Notes: generated from the letters alone by a model not told the origin. Positions 1-5,889 are shown, numbered from the stretch's first letter. The stretch: 7,626 bases of DNA from Deltaproteobacteria bacterium (GCA_024277475.1 JAJRVC010000636.1:1-7626); one strand, 5' to 3'. Translations and numbers: made by a program.

Positions 1-120
1 AAATCCAAAGGCGTGCGTAACGTCGCGCAGAAAATGCGACAGCTTATGCTCAATGTACGCTTGGTCTTTGACTATCTGCGCATGACTGAAAACTCATGTG
101 CCTGCGCATTTAAAAACTAG
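1..120 (+). CDS. Possible 3' end of a truncated-by-window gene (C-terminal 39 aa, perhaps transposase)
   Basis: Frame 1 is open from the window edge to a TAG at 118-120. It reads KSKGVRNVAQKMRQL, continues MLNVRLVFDYLRMTEN, and ends in a Cys-containing tail. The basic, Leu/Arg-rich helix-like segment resembles the C-termini of some DDE transposases, but nothing diagnostic is present and the start is outside the window. An open frame of this length can occur by chance. Both the gene and the transposase idea are therefore weak calls; the reading frame itself is what is seen. Confidence 0.3.
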   Translation, partial: KSKGVRNVAQKMRQLMLNVRLVFDYLRMTENSCACAFKN

Positions 121-331
121 AACAAATTTACCGTGAAGGCATTTTGGATCCCGGCAGTGGTGATCTCTTTTCAAACTATTGTGCCAGAGAAAAGTAACCA
201 TGGAAACTTACGCCAGTGCCCATGGATAAAAAAGGCTTCGTGGACGGGCACTAACTACAATATGTGCAAATTTTTGACAAATTATGGTAAGGATGTATCC
301 ACTTCATGGGACTAAACGATAAATATTAACA
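121..331. other. Intergenic stretch without a recognisable gene
   Basis: I see no credible coding region here. An ATG-less 60-codon frame in it has no family-like features. The only structure noted is a 7-bp inverted repeat, AGTGCCC at 215-221 and GGGCACT at 246-252, separated by 24 bp. It has no T-run after it, so it is not a convincing terminator. The region separates the possible gene end at 120 from the promoter of the toxin-antitoxin operon. Confidence 0.5.
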
Positions 332-359
332 TTGACAAAATGCGATAGAGCTGTAAAAT
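332..359 (+). promoter_or_regulatory. Sigma70-like promoter of the toxin-antitoxin operon
   Basis: A perfect -35 box TTGACA lies at 332-337. After a 16-bp spacer comes a -10-like TAAAAT at 354-359. Transcription would start near 366, giving a leader of about 20 nt before the antitoxin start. The -10 box lies inside the left arm of the 351-379 palindrome, as expected for a repressible promoter. An alternative -10, TATGAT at 359-364, would need a 21-bp spacer and is less likely. Confidence 0.6.
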
Positions 360-379
360 ATGATAATCATATTTTACAG
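351..379. promoter_or_regulatory. Perfect palindromic operator overlapping the TA promoter
   Basis: The left arm CTGTAAAATATGA (351-363) and right arm TCATATTTTACAG (367-379) are exact reverse complements around a 3-bp TAA centre. The palindrome covers the -10 box and the expected transcription start, and it ends against the ribosome-binding site. Phd/YefM antitoxins, with or without their toxin, bind such palindromes to repress their own operon, so this is inferred to be the autoregulatory operator. Because the start point would lie inside it, only the right arm would be transcribed; a DNA-level operator is therefore more likely than an RNA hairpin. Confidence 0.7.
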
Positions 380-386
380 GGAGATT

Positions 387-674
387 ATGTCAATGGAAAA
401 ACGCATATCTGCAACCCGGGCTGTGAGGGATTTTTCAGAAGTATTAAATACAATAAAATTCAAACGCGTTCACTATATTATTGAAAGAGGTGGAAAACCG
501 GTTGCTTCTATGAACCCGATAGATGAAGAAAAAGAGATTAAGACCCTGGGCGAACTTAAAGTCCTGCTGCAGAAACTTCCAAGACTCGGTGAAGAGCTGG
601 ATTCCTTTGTGGCAGATCTTGAAAAGTGCCAAAAAGATCAGCCGTTTGTGCCAACGGGGGATTTATGGGAGTAA
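387..674 (+). CDS. Type II toxin-antitoxin system antitoxin, Phd/YefM family
   Basis: This 95-aa protein is the likely antitoxin for the adjacent VapC. Its N-terminal half (about residues 4-45) shows the Phd/YefM pattern: MEKRISATRAVRDFSEVLN, then a central strand IIERGGKPVASM. This family fold dimerises and binds operator DNA. The C-terminal half (about 50-95) is acidic and Leu-rich (LGELKVLLQKLPRLGEEL) and ends in GDLWE, as expected for a segment that wraps the toxin. A GGGAG ribosome-binding site at 379-383 is 3 nt from the ATG at 387 and 9 nt from the ATG at 393, so the true start may be 393 (MEKRIS). An in-frame ATG at 360 lies inside the operator upstream of the expected transcript start and is rejected. 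The 3' end overlaps the toxin start by 10 bp, which implies translational coupling. Confidence 0.88.
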   Translation: MSMEKRISATRAVRDFSEVLNTIKFKRVHYIIERGGKPVASMNPIDEEKEIKTLGELKVLLQKLPRLGEELDSFVADLEKCQKDQPFVPTGDLWE

Positions 675-1075
675 TCCTCGATACGAGTGTTCTTATTGGA
701 GCAGAAAGGCGGGAATTTGACATCGACCCATTTACGGAGCATCGGGAAGAAGAAATTTTTGGGATTAGCGTCATTACAGTTGCCGAGTTGCTCCACGGTG
801 TCCACCGAGCGGATTCAACTAAAAGACGTTTGAAAAGAAGTGCTTACGTAGAAAAAGTGATTGAGTCGTTCCCGATATACAAATTTGATATTTCCATTGC
901 CCGGATATACGCGGAACTATGGTCTGATTTGCGTAGCAAAGGTATTCAGATCGGTGCCCACAATCTTATAATTGGTGCCACTGCGCTTTCCCTCGGATTT
1001 TCAGTGGCTACCCTTAATATAAGGCATTTTGAAAGGATAGAGGGACTTAAAATCGAAAGTTTGGCTATATTGTAA
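665..1075 (+). CDS. vapC: Type II toxin, PIN-domain ribonuclease VapC family
   Basis: This 136-aa protein has the length and motifs of a VapC toxin, a Mg2+-dependent RNase that blocks translation by cutting tRNA or rRNA. Motif 1 is ILDTSVLIGAERR with catalytic D6. Motif 2 is ISVITVAELLHGVHRA with E41. Motif 3 is IGAHNLIIGATALSLG, and the end is ATLNIRHFERIEGL. In motif 3 the family normally has Asp (AHD, the equivalent of FitB D104), but here codon AAT at 962-964 gives N100; the fourth acidic position is His121, which is usual in this VapC subgroup. The start at 665 sits inside the antitoxin's last codons, 4 nt after a GGGGG tract at 656-660. An upstream in-frame ATG at 626 would add 13 unconserved residues and lies deeper in the antitoxin gene. 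The PIN/VapC assignment is firm; whether the enzyme is active is uncertain because of N100. Confidence 0.9.
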   Translation: MGVILDTSVLIGAERREFDIDPFTEHREEEIFGISVITVAELLHGVHRADSTKRRLKRSAYVEKVIESFPIYKFDISIARIYAELWSDLRSKGIQIGAHNLIIGATALSLGFSVATLNIRHFERIEGLKIESLAIL

Positions 1076-1132
1076 GAGGTTTGCTCAGGTGTAAATCAGA
1101 TCTGAATATTATTCATATACAAGATGTGATAT

Positions 1133-1164
1133 GGCCGCAAAAAGGCACAAAAAACACAAAAATA
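1133..1164 (-). repeat. Intergenic tandem nonamer-like repeat, copy 1 (TTTTTGTGx units)
   Basis: Read on the minus strand, this stretch is three diverged units of about 9-10 nt: TTTTTGTGT, TTTTTGTGC, then CTTTTTGCGG, followed by CCA. Two related stretches occur at 7444-7475 and 7533-7554. From general familiarity, similar TTTGTG/CTCTGCG strings are common in intergenic DNA of deltaproteobacteria and other environmental bacteria; I cannot give a family name or function. It lies in the gap after vapC. Confidence 0.45.
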
Positions 1165-1169
1165 AAATT

Positions 1170-1199
1170 TTACACTTAATAATTACAATAGGTTATAAG
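1170..1199 (+). promoter_or_regulatory. Candidate promoter for the secreted-protein gene
   Basis: TTACAC (1170-1175) and TATAAG (1194-1199) are separated by 18 bp. TATAAG matches the sigma70 -10 consensus at five of six positions; the -35 match is weaker. Transcription would start near 1206, inside the palindrome at 1201-1220, and give a leader of about 58 nt before the start at 1264. AT-rich sequence produces such matches by chance, so this is a weak call. Confidence 0.3.
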
Positions 1200-1200
1200 A

Positions 1201-1226
1201 TCAAAATTCAAGAATTTTGACTTTTT
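1201..1226 (+). terminator. AT-rich palindrome followed by a short T-run: weak terminator or operator
   Basis: TCAAAATTC (1201-1209) and GAATTTTGA (1212-1220) are perfect 9-bp arms around AA, followed by CTTTTT at 1221-1226. The hairpin plus T-run resembles an intrinsic terminator for the toxin-antitoxin transcript, 125 nt after the vapC stop. The stem has only two G-C pairs and would be unstable. Its position just after the candidate -10 box at 1194-1199 would equally suit an operator for the downstream gene. The sequence alone does not decide between these. Confidence 0.35.
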
Positions 1227-1252
1227 ACGAAGCTGTCAGATGTGGGGCTTTC

Positions 1253-1256
1253 AGGA
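1253..1256 (+). promoter_or_regulatory. Ribosome-binding site deciding the start of the secreted-protein gene
   Basis: AGGA at 1253-1256 is 7 nt before the ATG at 1264 and 4 nt before the ATG at 1261. The ATG at 1294, which would give the most compact signal peptide, has only a poor TGGAA upstream, and the ATG at 1240 has none. The site therefore favours 1264 (or 1261). Confidence 0.5.
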
Positions 1257-1263
1257 AAAGATG

Positions 1264-2007
1264 ATGCGCCGTACTTTTACCTGTGGAATATTTATGAAAT
1301 TATATTATCTGATATTGCCGATTTTGATTTGGGGCTTTTTTCTCCCCGGGTCCGCCACACCAACAGACCGGTTTTCTGCAAAAAATGATAAGAGGTGGGG
1401 GATTACCACCAAAGAACCGGGTAGGGGGGAAGAAGATATCAAGGACGAGGTTGAAGGAAAAGATGCCGATGTATTAAATTATCGCAAAGATAACCTTGAT
1501 GATGAAAAAATGCTCGACCGGGAGCAAGATTCGAATACCGAAGTGCCCAGGAAGAATGATGGCAGCGGTGTGGAAAATCAAACTAATGAAAATAAAAATG
1601 TTGAAAGAAAATCGGCAAAGGAAAGGCAAACTGATACGACAATACCCGCTAAAATAAAGGGCATTAACAAAAAAAAGGCCGGGGAAAAGTCCAAAGAACA
1701 GAAAGAGAAAGAAAAAGAAAAAGAAACATTCATCAAATGGAAAAATGAAGCGCAAAAGACCCGCTGCAATGGGTATCTGGCATCACTCAAGGAAACTTTC
1801 CTGAAAGCCAGGTATTATTCCATCCAGGGTGTTCCCTGTCGGACCGCGGAAAATGCGCAGTCATTCATGACTTTAATTGAACACTGCAAACGGGACTGCC
1901 CCGATGGGCTCTTAGAGAAGCAGGGATACACTTCGCGTATCGTAAGGAATTTAAGATGGCTGAATAAGTTGGGCACCGAACGGTGCCCGGATATGAATTC
2001 GAATTAA
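1264..2007 (+). CDS. Putative secreted protein with Lys/Glu-rich linker and five-Cys C-terminal domain
   Basis: I do not recognise this 247-aa protein. Residues 1-31 form a Sec-type signal peptide: basic start MRR, hydrophobic core LYYLILPILIWGFFLP, and a small-residue site GSA with likely cleavage after A31, so the product should be periplasmic or extracellular. Residues about 50-165 are highly charged and low in complexity, with many Lys, Glu, Asp and Asn (for example KEQKEKEKEKE), and are probably disordered. Residues about 166-247 look folded, with cysteines C168, C192, C208, C212 and C241, including a CxxxC pair, plus aromatic and Leu/Arg-rich helices. Five cysteines in an exported domain could form two disulfides with one left over, or bind a ligand. 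Alternative starts are 1240, 1261 and 1294 (MKLYYL). The gene converges on cusA with 9 bp between stops, so it is not in the efflux operon. No functional assignment is made. Confidence 0.65.
   Translation: MRRTFTCGIFMKLYYLILPILIWGFFLPGSATPTDRFSAKNDKRWGITTKEPGRGEEDIKDEVEGKDADVLNYRKDNLDDEKMLDREQDSNTEVPRKNDGSGVENQTNENKNVERKSAKERQTDTTIPAKIKGINKKKAGEKSKEQKEKEKEKETFIKWKNEAQKTRCNGYLASLKETFLKARYYSIQGVPCRTAENAQSFMTLIEHCKRDCPDGLLEKQGYTSRIVRNLRWLNKLGTERCPDMNSN
1971..1988 (-). terminator. Perfect hairpin inside the end of the secreted-protein gene; possible terminator for cusA
   Basis: GGGCACCG (1971-1978) and CGGTGCCC (1981-1988) are exact complements around AA, so the RNA stem is strong and GC-rich. 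It lies 28 bp beyond the cusA stop in the minus direction. The following minus-strand bases, AACTTATTC, are only modestly T-rich, so it is an imperfect intrinsic terminator. On the plus strand no T-run follows. No other terminator candidate lies in the 9-bp gap between the converging genes. Confidence 0.35.
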
Positions 2008-2016
2008 CCACCCCAG

Positions 2017-5000
2017 TCATTTTTTCAACTCTTTGATCCAGCAATAAAGCACCGGCACTATCAACATTGTGACCACTTCAAAAACCATCCCGCCGAAAGC
2101 TGGGATGGCCATGGGAATCATGATGTCCGATCCCCGGCCCCTGGAGGTCAAAACCGGTATGAGAGCTAAAATAGTGGTGGCCGTGGTCATCAGGCAGGGC
2201 CGTACACGCCGTAAACTGGCAACGATGACGGCATTGCGGACATCTTCTACCGCTTCCAGGGAGTGTTCGGAAAACGCACTGTCCAGATAGGTCGCCATCA
2301 CTACCCCGTCATCGGAAGCAATCCCGAAAAGTGCTAGAAATCCCACCCAGACGGCCACGCTCAGATTTATGGGATGAACCTGGAACAACTCCCGCATCGA
2401 GACACTGAAAACAGAAAAATTGAGAAACCAGGGCTGGGCATAAAGCCAGATCATGATAAAGCCGCCGGCCCAGGCAACCGCGATACCCGAAAAAACCAGG
2501 GAGCTTGTTGCTACGGAATTGAACTGCAGATAGAGAATTACAAATATAATGATAAGGGCCACCGGCAGGATAATTTTCAACCGTTTTTCGGATCGTACCT
2601 GGTTTTCATAGGTTCCGGTGAAGGCATAGCTGACCCCCCCGGGCAGGACAAACTCTCCATTGGCGATTTTTTCTTTCAGATAATCGCGGGCCTCTTCTAC
2701 GACATCCACTTCGGCCCGTCCAGGCAGTTTGTCAAAGAGCACATATCCCACCAGAAAAGTATTCTCACCTTTGATTACCTGGGGGCCGCGGACATAAGTG
2801 ATTTCGGCCATCTGCATGAGGGGGATTCGGGACCCGTTTTGGGCGGGCACCAGGACCCTGCCCAGAGATTCCAGATTATCCCGCAGTTCACGAGTATATC
2901 GCACTCGCACCGGATAGCGCTCGCGGCCTTCTACCGTAGTGGTAATGCGTTTGCCGCCGATGGCGAATTCAATGACATCCAGCACCTGCTGTAGACTGAT
3001 ACCATACTGGGCAATGGCCTGTCGATCGATATGGATTTCAAGATAAGGCTTGCCGATAATCCGATCGGCAATCACGGTGGCCGGGGAGATGGCGGGCACC
3101 TCTCTGAGATAGGCCTCTATATCCATGGATACCTGCTGAATGGTCTCAAGATCCGGGCCGGTGACACGGATTCCCATGCCGGCACGAATGCCGCTTTGGA
3201 GCATGACCATGCGTGCCGAAATGGGCTGCAGCCTGGCTGCCGTTGTCGTGCCGGGAAGATAGGCCGCCCGGATAATTGCTTGCCAGATATCATCCGGTCG
3301 TCTAATGCCCTGCCATTTTTTGCGTCCGGGGTTGAGAGCAGGATCCAGGGCGGCGCGCCACAACCGAAAGGGCATGCCGTCAGTATGAGGTATTAAACGG
3401 TTATCATCGTCACGAACAAATTTCCCGCGTACCCGATAGGGTTTTCCGTCAAGTGCTGCAAGCGGGGTGCCGTTTTCATCTCGAAAGAAATCCGGTTTGT
3501 CAGGCAGATAGCGAAATCTAAGTTTCCTGCCGCCGGGATCATGCAGATATTCGGATCTATAAGCGACCAGGGTTTCAATCATCGAAATGGGCGCGGGATC
3601 CAAAGGACTCTCGGCCCGGCCAAGTTTGCCGACAACTGTTTCTACTTCCGGTATGCTCTGGATGGCCATATCCTGTTTTTGCATAATATCCAGGACTTCT
3701 CCGATGGATGCATGGGGCATGGTTGTAGGCATGAACAAATAGGAACCCTCGTCCAGCGGTGGCATGAATTCTTTTCCCAGGCCCGGAAAATGTTGGGACA
3801 GGCCGGTCAGCGGCGCTGAATCTTTTATCAATCGCGGCAGCCAGCCGAAGAGGGGGTCAAATCCACGCCAGCTCAAGGCACCCAGCAGTAAAATTACCAG
3901 GGGAAGCACCAGAAAAGCAGTCTTATGACCCAAGCACCATGAAAGTATGGCTTTGTAATAATGGTGGAAAATGCGAAATGCAGCTAATATGCCTCCGAGA
4001 ATAAGCGCCATGAAAATAAAATTGCGCAGCCATCCTTTTTCCACGCCTAGGGGAACCCAGTACAGGCTGAGAATAACCGCCACCCCAAGGGCAACCGCAT
4101 AGTTACTAAAAATGCGCATCCAATTCTTGATTCGGTCGGGAAGCCGGCGTAAGACGAGGTGATAGGTTCCGATGGCGACAATCAAGACGCCCGGTTTCCA
4201 GCCAACCAGAAATCCAAGCACCCCACCCAGATAAATCAACCCTTCAGGGAATATCCAGCTCAATCTGCGGCCCCTGAATCTGTCGGAAAAGAGCAGGTGG
4301 GCCAACGGCGGGATGAAGCCCAGGGCCACAATTAAGGAGGCCACTAAAGCAAACGTTTTGGTAAACGCCAGGGGACTGAACAGTTTGCCCCCGGCACCTT
4401 CCATGGTGAATACCGGCAGGAAGCTGACAATGGTGGTTGAAACGGCGGTCAGGACTGCGCCGCCAACTTCCCGGGATGCCTTCAGGATGATTTCAAGCCG
4501 GTCGGAATCAGGCGCGGCACGATCCATGTGCCGGAAAATATTTTCGGTAAGAATAATCCCCATATCCACCATGGTGCCGATGGCAATGGCAATGCCGGAA
4601 AGGGCTACAATATTGGCATCCACCCCGCTGAGCTTCATGGCGATGAAGCACATCAACACCGCCAGCGGCAACAACCCGGCAACCAGCAGGGAACTTCGCA
4701 GATTCATAAGCATCATGATGATGACGATGATCGTCACCAGTATTTCATTAGACAAGGCACTCTGAAGGGTCCCCAAGGTCTCGTGAATCAGTTCGGTCCG
4801 GTCATAAAAAGGCACGATCCGCACCCGGCTCAGTGTGCCGTCCGGTAATATTTTTTTCTGTAAACCGGGGGAAATTTCAGCAATTTTTTTTTTGACAGCC
4901 TGGATAACTTTTAGCGGATTTTCACCGTACCGCACGACCACCACCCCTCCGACGGTCTCGGCGCCGCCTTTGTCCAGGGCACCCTGGCGGGATGCCGGGC

Positions 5001-5889
5001 CTAAACTGACCCGGGCCACATTGCGTATAAAGACGGGAATACCATCGTTTAACTTTATAAAAGCCGTTTCGAGATCCTGGGTGCCTTTGATGAAACCAAG
5101 GCCGCGGATGAGATATTCCACCCGATTGACTTCAATGGTCTGGGCTCCTACATCGAGATTCGTGTTTTTTACGGCGGCCACCACCTCGGTCAGGGTTACG
5201 TTGTTGGCGCGCAGCAGGTCCGGATCCAGATCAACCTGGTATTCCTGAACAAAGCCGCCCACGGATGCAACTTCGCTGACACCCGGCACCGAAAGCAACG
5301 CAAAGCGCACATACCAGTCCTGAACCGTCCTCAGTTCGTGAAGATCCCAGCCGCCGGTTGGAAGGCCGTTTTTATCCCGTCCTTCCAGGGTGTACCAGAA
5401 CACCTGTCCCATGGCGGTGGCATCCGGTCCCAGGACGGGTTGAACATCATCGGGCAGGGTTCCCCGGGGAAGACTGTTGAGCTTTTCCAGAATGCGGGAA
5501 CGGGACCAGTAAAAATCAACATTATCCTCGAATATAACATAGATGGTGGAAAACCCGAACAGGGAGTAGCTGCGGATAGATCTGACACCCGGTATACCGA
5601 GCAGGGAAACCGTTAGGGGATATGTGATTTGATCTTCAAGGTCCTGGGGCGAACGACCGATCCACTGGGTAAAAACGATTTGCTGATTTTCACCGATGTC
5701 CGGTATGGCGTCCACGGGCACAGGGTCTCTGAGCGGGCCACCCAGTGTCCAGTTAAAAGGTGCGACCAAAATACCCCAGCCGGCAAGCAGGAAGAGGGCC
5801 AAAAAAACGATTACCTTTTTTTCGAGGCCAAAGCGGATGATGCGTTCAAGCAGGGAGGAGGTATTTGGAGGATTTTGCTTCACGGTCAT
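2017..5889 (-). CDS. cusA: CusA/CzcA-family heavy-metal efflux RND permease, Cu(I)/Ag(I) type, enlarged form
   Basis: This 1290-aa inner-membrane proton-driven pump takes metal from the periplasm or cytoplasm and passes it, via CusB, to an outer-membrane channel. It shows the RND order: TM1 (about 26-43), first periplasmic lobe (VDAIPDIGENQ at 59-69, PGVRSIRSYS), TM2-TM6 (about 380-535), second periplasmic lobe, then the C-terminal TM block (about 1105-1285). The Cu/Ag-binding methionine triad of E. coli CusA (M573, M623, M672) aligns with M720, M770 and M896; the first pair keeps its exact 50-residue spacing. The TM4 proton-relay Asp is D442 in GTMVDMG, and D1193 aligns with E939. E. coli CusA is 1047 aa; the extra residues here are mainly at about 540-640 (four added hydrophobic segments), about 775-880 (periplasmic insertion) and about 1149-1172. 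Long CusA forms of this kind are known from deltaproteobacteria and Bacteroidetes. The start ATG follows cusB by 47 bp and lacks a clear Shine-Dalgarno sequence, but no better start exists. Confidence 0.95.
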   Translation of the reverse strand: MTVKQNPPNTSSLLERIIRFGLEKKVIVFLALFLLAGWGILVAPFNWTLGGPLRDPVPVDAIPDIGENQQIVFTQWIGRSPQDLEDQITYPLTVSLLGIPGVRSIRSYSLFGFSTIYVIFEDNVDFYWSRSRILEKLNSLPRGTLPDDVQPVLGPDATAMGQVFWYTLEGRDKNGLPTGGWDLHELRTVQDWYVRFALLSVPGVSEVASVGGFVQEYQVDLDPDLLRANNVTLTEVVAAVKNTNLDVGAQTIEVNRVEYLIRGLGFIKGTQDLETAFIKLNDGIPVFIRNVARVSLGPASRQGALDKGGAETVGGVVVVRYGENPLKVIQAVKKKIAEISPGLQKKILPDGTLSRVRIVPFYDRTELIHETLGTLQSALSNEILVTIIVIIMMLMNLRSSLLVAGLLPLAVLMCFIAMKLSGVDANIVALSGIAIAIGTMVDMGIILTENIFRHMDRAAPDSDRLEIILKASREVGGAVLTAVSTTIVSFLPVFTMEGAGGKLFSPLAFTKTFALVASLIVALGFIPPLAHLLFSDRFRGRRLSWIFPEGLIYLGGVLGFLVGWKPGVLIVAIGTYHLVLRRLPDRIKNWMRIFSNYAVALGVAVILSLYWVPLGVEKGWLRNFIFMALILGGILAAFRIFHHYYKAILSWCLGHKTAFLVLPLVILLLGALSWRGFDPLFGWLPRLIKDSAPLTGLSQHFPGLGKEFMPPLDEGSYLFMPTTMPHASIGEVLDIMQKQDMAIQSIPEVETVVGKLGRAESPLDPAPISMIETLVAYRSEYLHDPGGRKLRFRYLPDKPDFFRDENGTPLAALDGKPYRVRGKFVRDDDNRLIPHTDGMPFRLWRAALDPALNPGRKKWQGIRRPDDIWQAIIRAAYLPGTTTAARLQPISARMVMLQSGIRAGMGIRVTGPDLETIQQVSMDIEAYLREVPAISPATVIADRIIGKPYLEIHIDRQAIAQYGISLQQVLDVIEFAIGGKRITTTVEGRERYPVRVRYTRELRDNLESLGRVLVPAQNGSRIPLMQMAEITYVRGPQVIKGENTFLVGYVLFDKLPGRAEVDVVEEARDYLKEKIANGEFVLPGGVSYAFTGTYENQVRSEKRLKIILPVALIIIFVILYLQFNSVATSSLVFSGIAVAWAGGFIMIWLYAQPWFLNFSVFSVSMRELFQVHPINLSVAVWVGFLALFGIASDDGVVMATYLDSAFSEHSLEAVEDVRNAVIVASLRRVRPCLMTTATTILALIPVLTSRGRGSDIMIPMAIPAFGGMVFEVVTMLIVPVLYCWIKELKK
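3355..3489 (-). repeat. Tandem 23-residue duplication inside the CusA periplasmic insertion
   Basis: CusA residues 801-822 (FFRDENGTPL, then AALDGKPYRVR) and 824-845 (FVRDDDNRL, then IPHTDGMPFRLWR) align without gaps at an offset of 23. Shared positions are F801/F824, R803/R826, D804/D827, D814-G815/D837-G838, P817/P840 and R819/R842, with Y818/F841 conservative. The unit lies in the insertion between the second and third copper-binding methionines. The repeat is visible only at protein level; the nucleotide copies have diverged. Confidence 0.6.

Noticed and set aside
215..252. AGTGCCC/GGGCACT inverted repeat as terminator or insertion-sequence end
   Set aside because: The arms are only 7 bp with a 24-bp loop, there is no T-run, and no flanking direct repeat is visible.
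133..315. 60-codon frame upstream of the antitoxin
   Set aside because: It starts with GTG, has no ribosome-binding site, and its translation shows no domain-like pattern.
626..664. N-terminal extension of VapC
   Set aside because: VapC proteins begin directly at the LDT motif; the 13 extra residues are read out of frame from antitoxin coding sequence.
1474..1790. Minus-strand Phe-rich frames opposite the secreted-protein gene
   Set aside because: They are the reverse read of Lys/Glu codons, which gives Phe/Leu/Ser runs that mimic membrane segments.
2374..2994. 206-codon plus-strand open frame
   Set aside because: It is antisense to the conserved C-terminal half of cusA and has no family-like features, so it is a shadow of a real gene.
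4313..4848. Overlapping plus-strand frames of 150 and 106 codons
   Set aside because: They are antisense to the conserved TM3-TM6 region of cusA; the His/Asp and Met-rich stretches are reverse reads of Ile/Met/Val codons.
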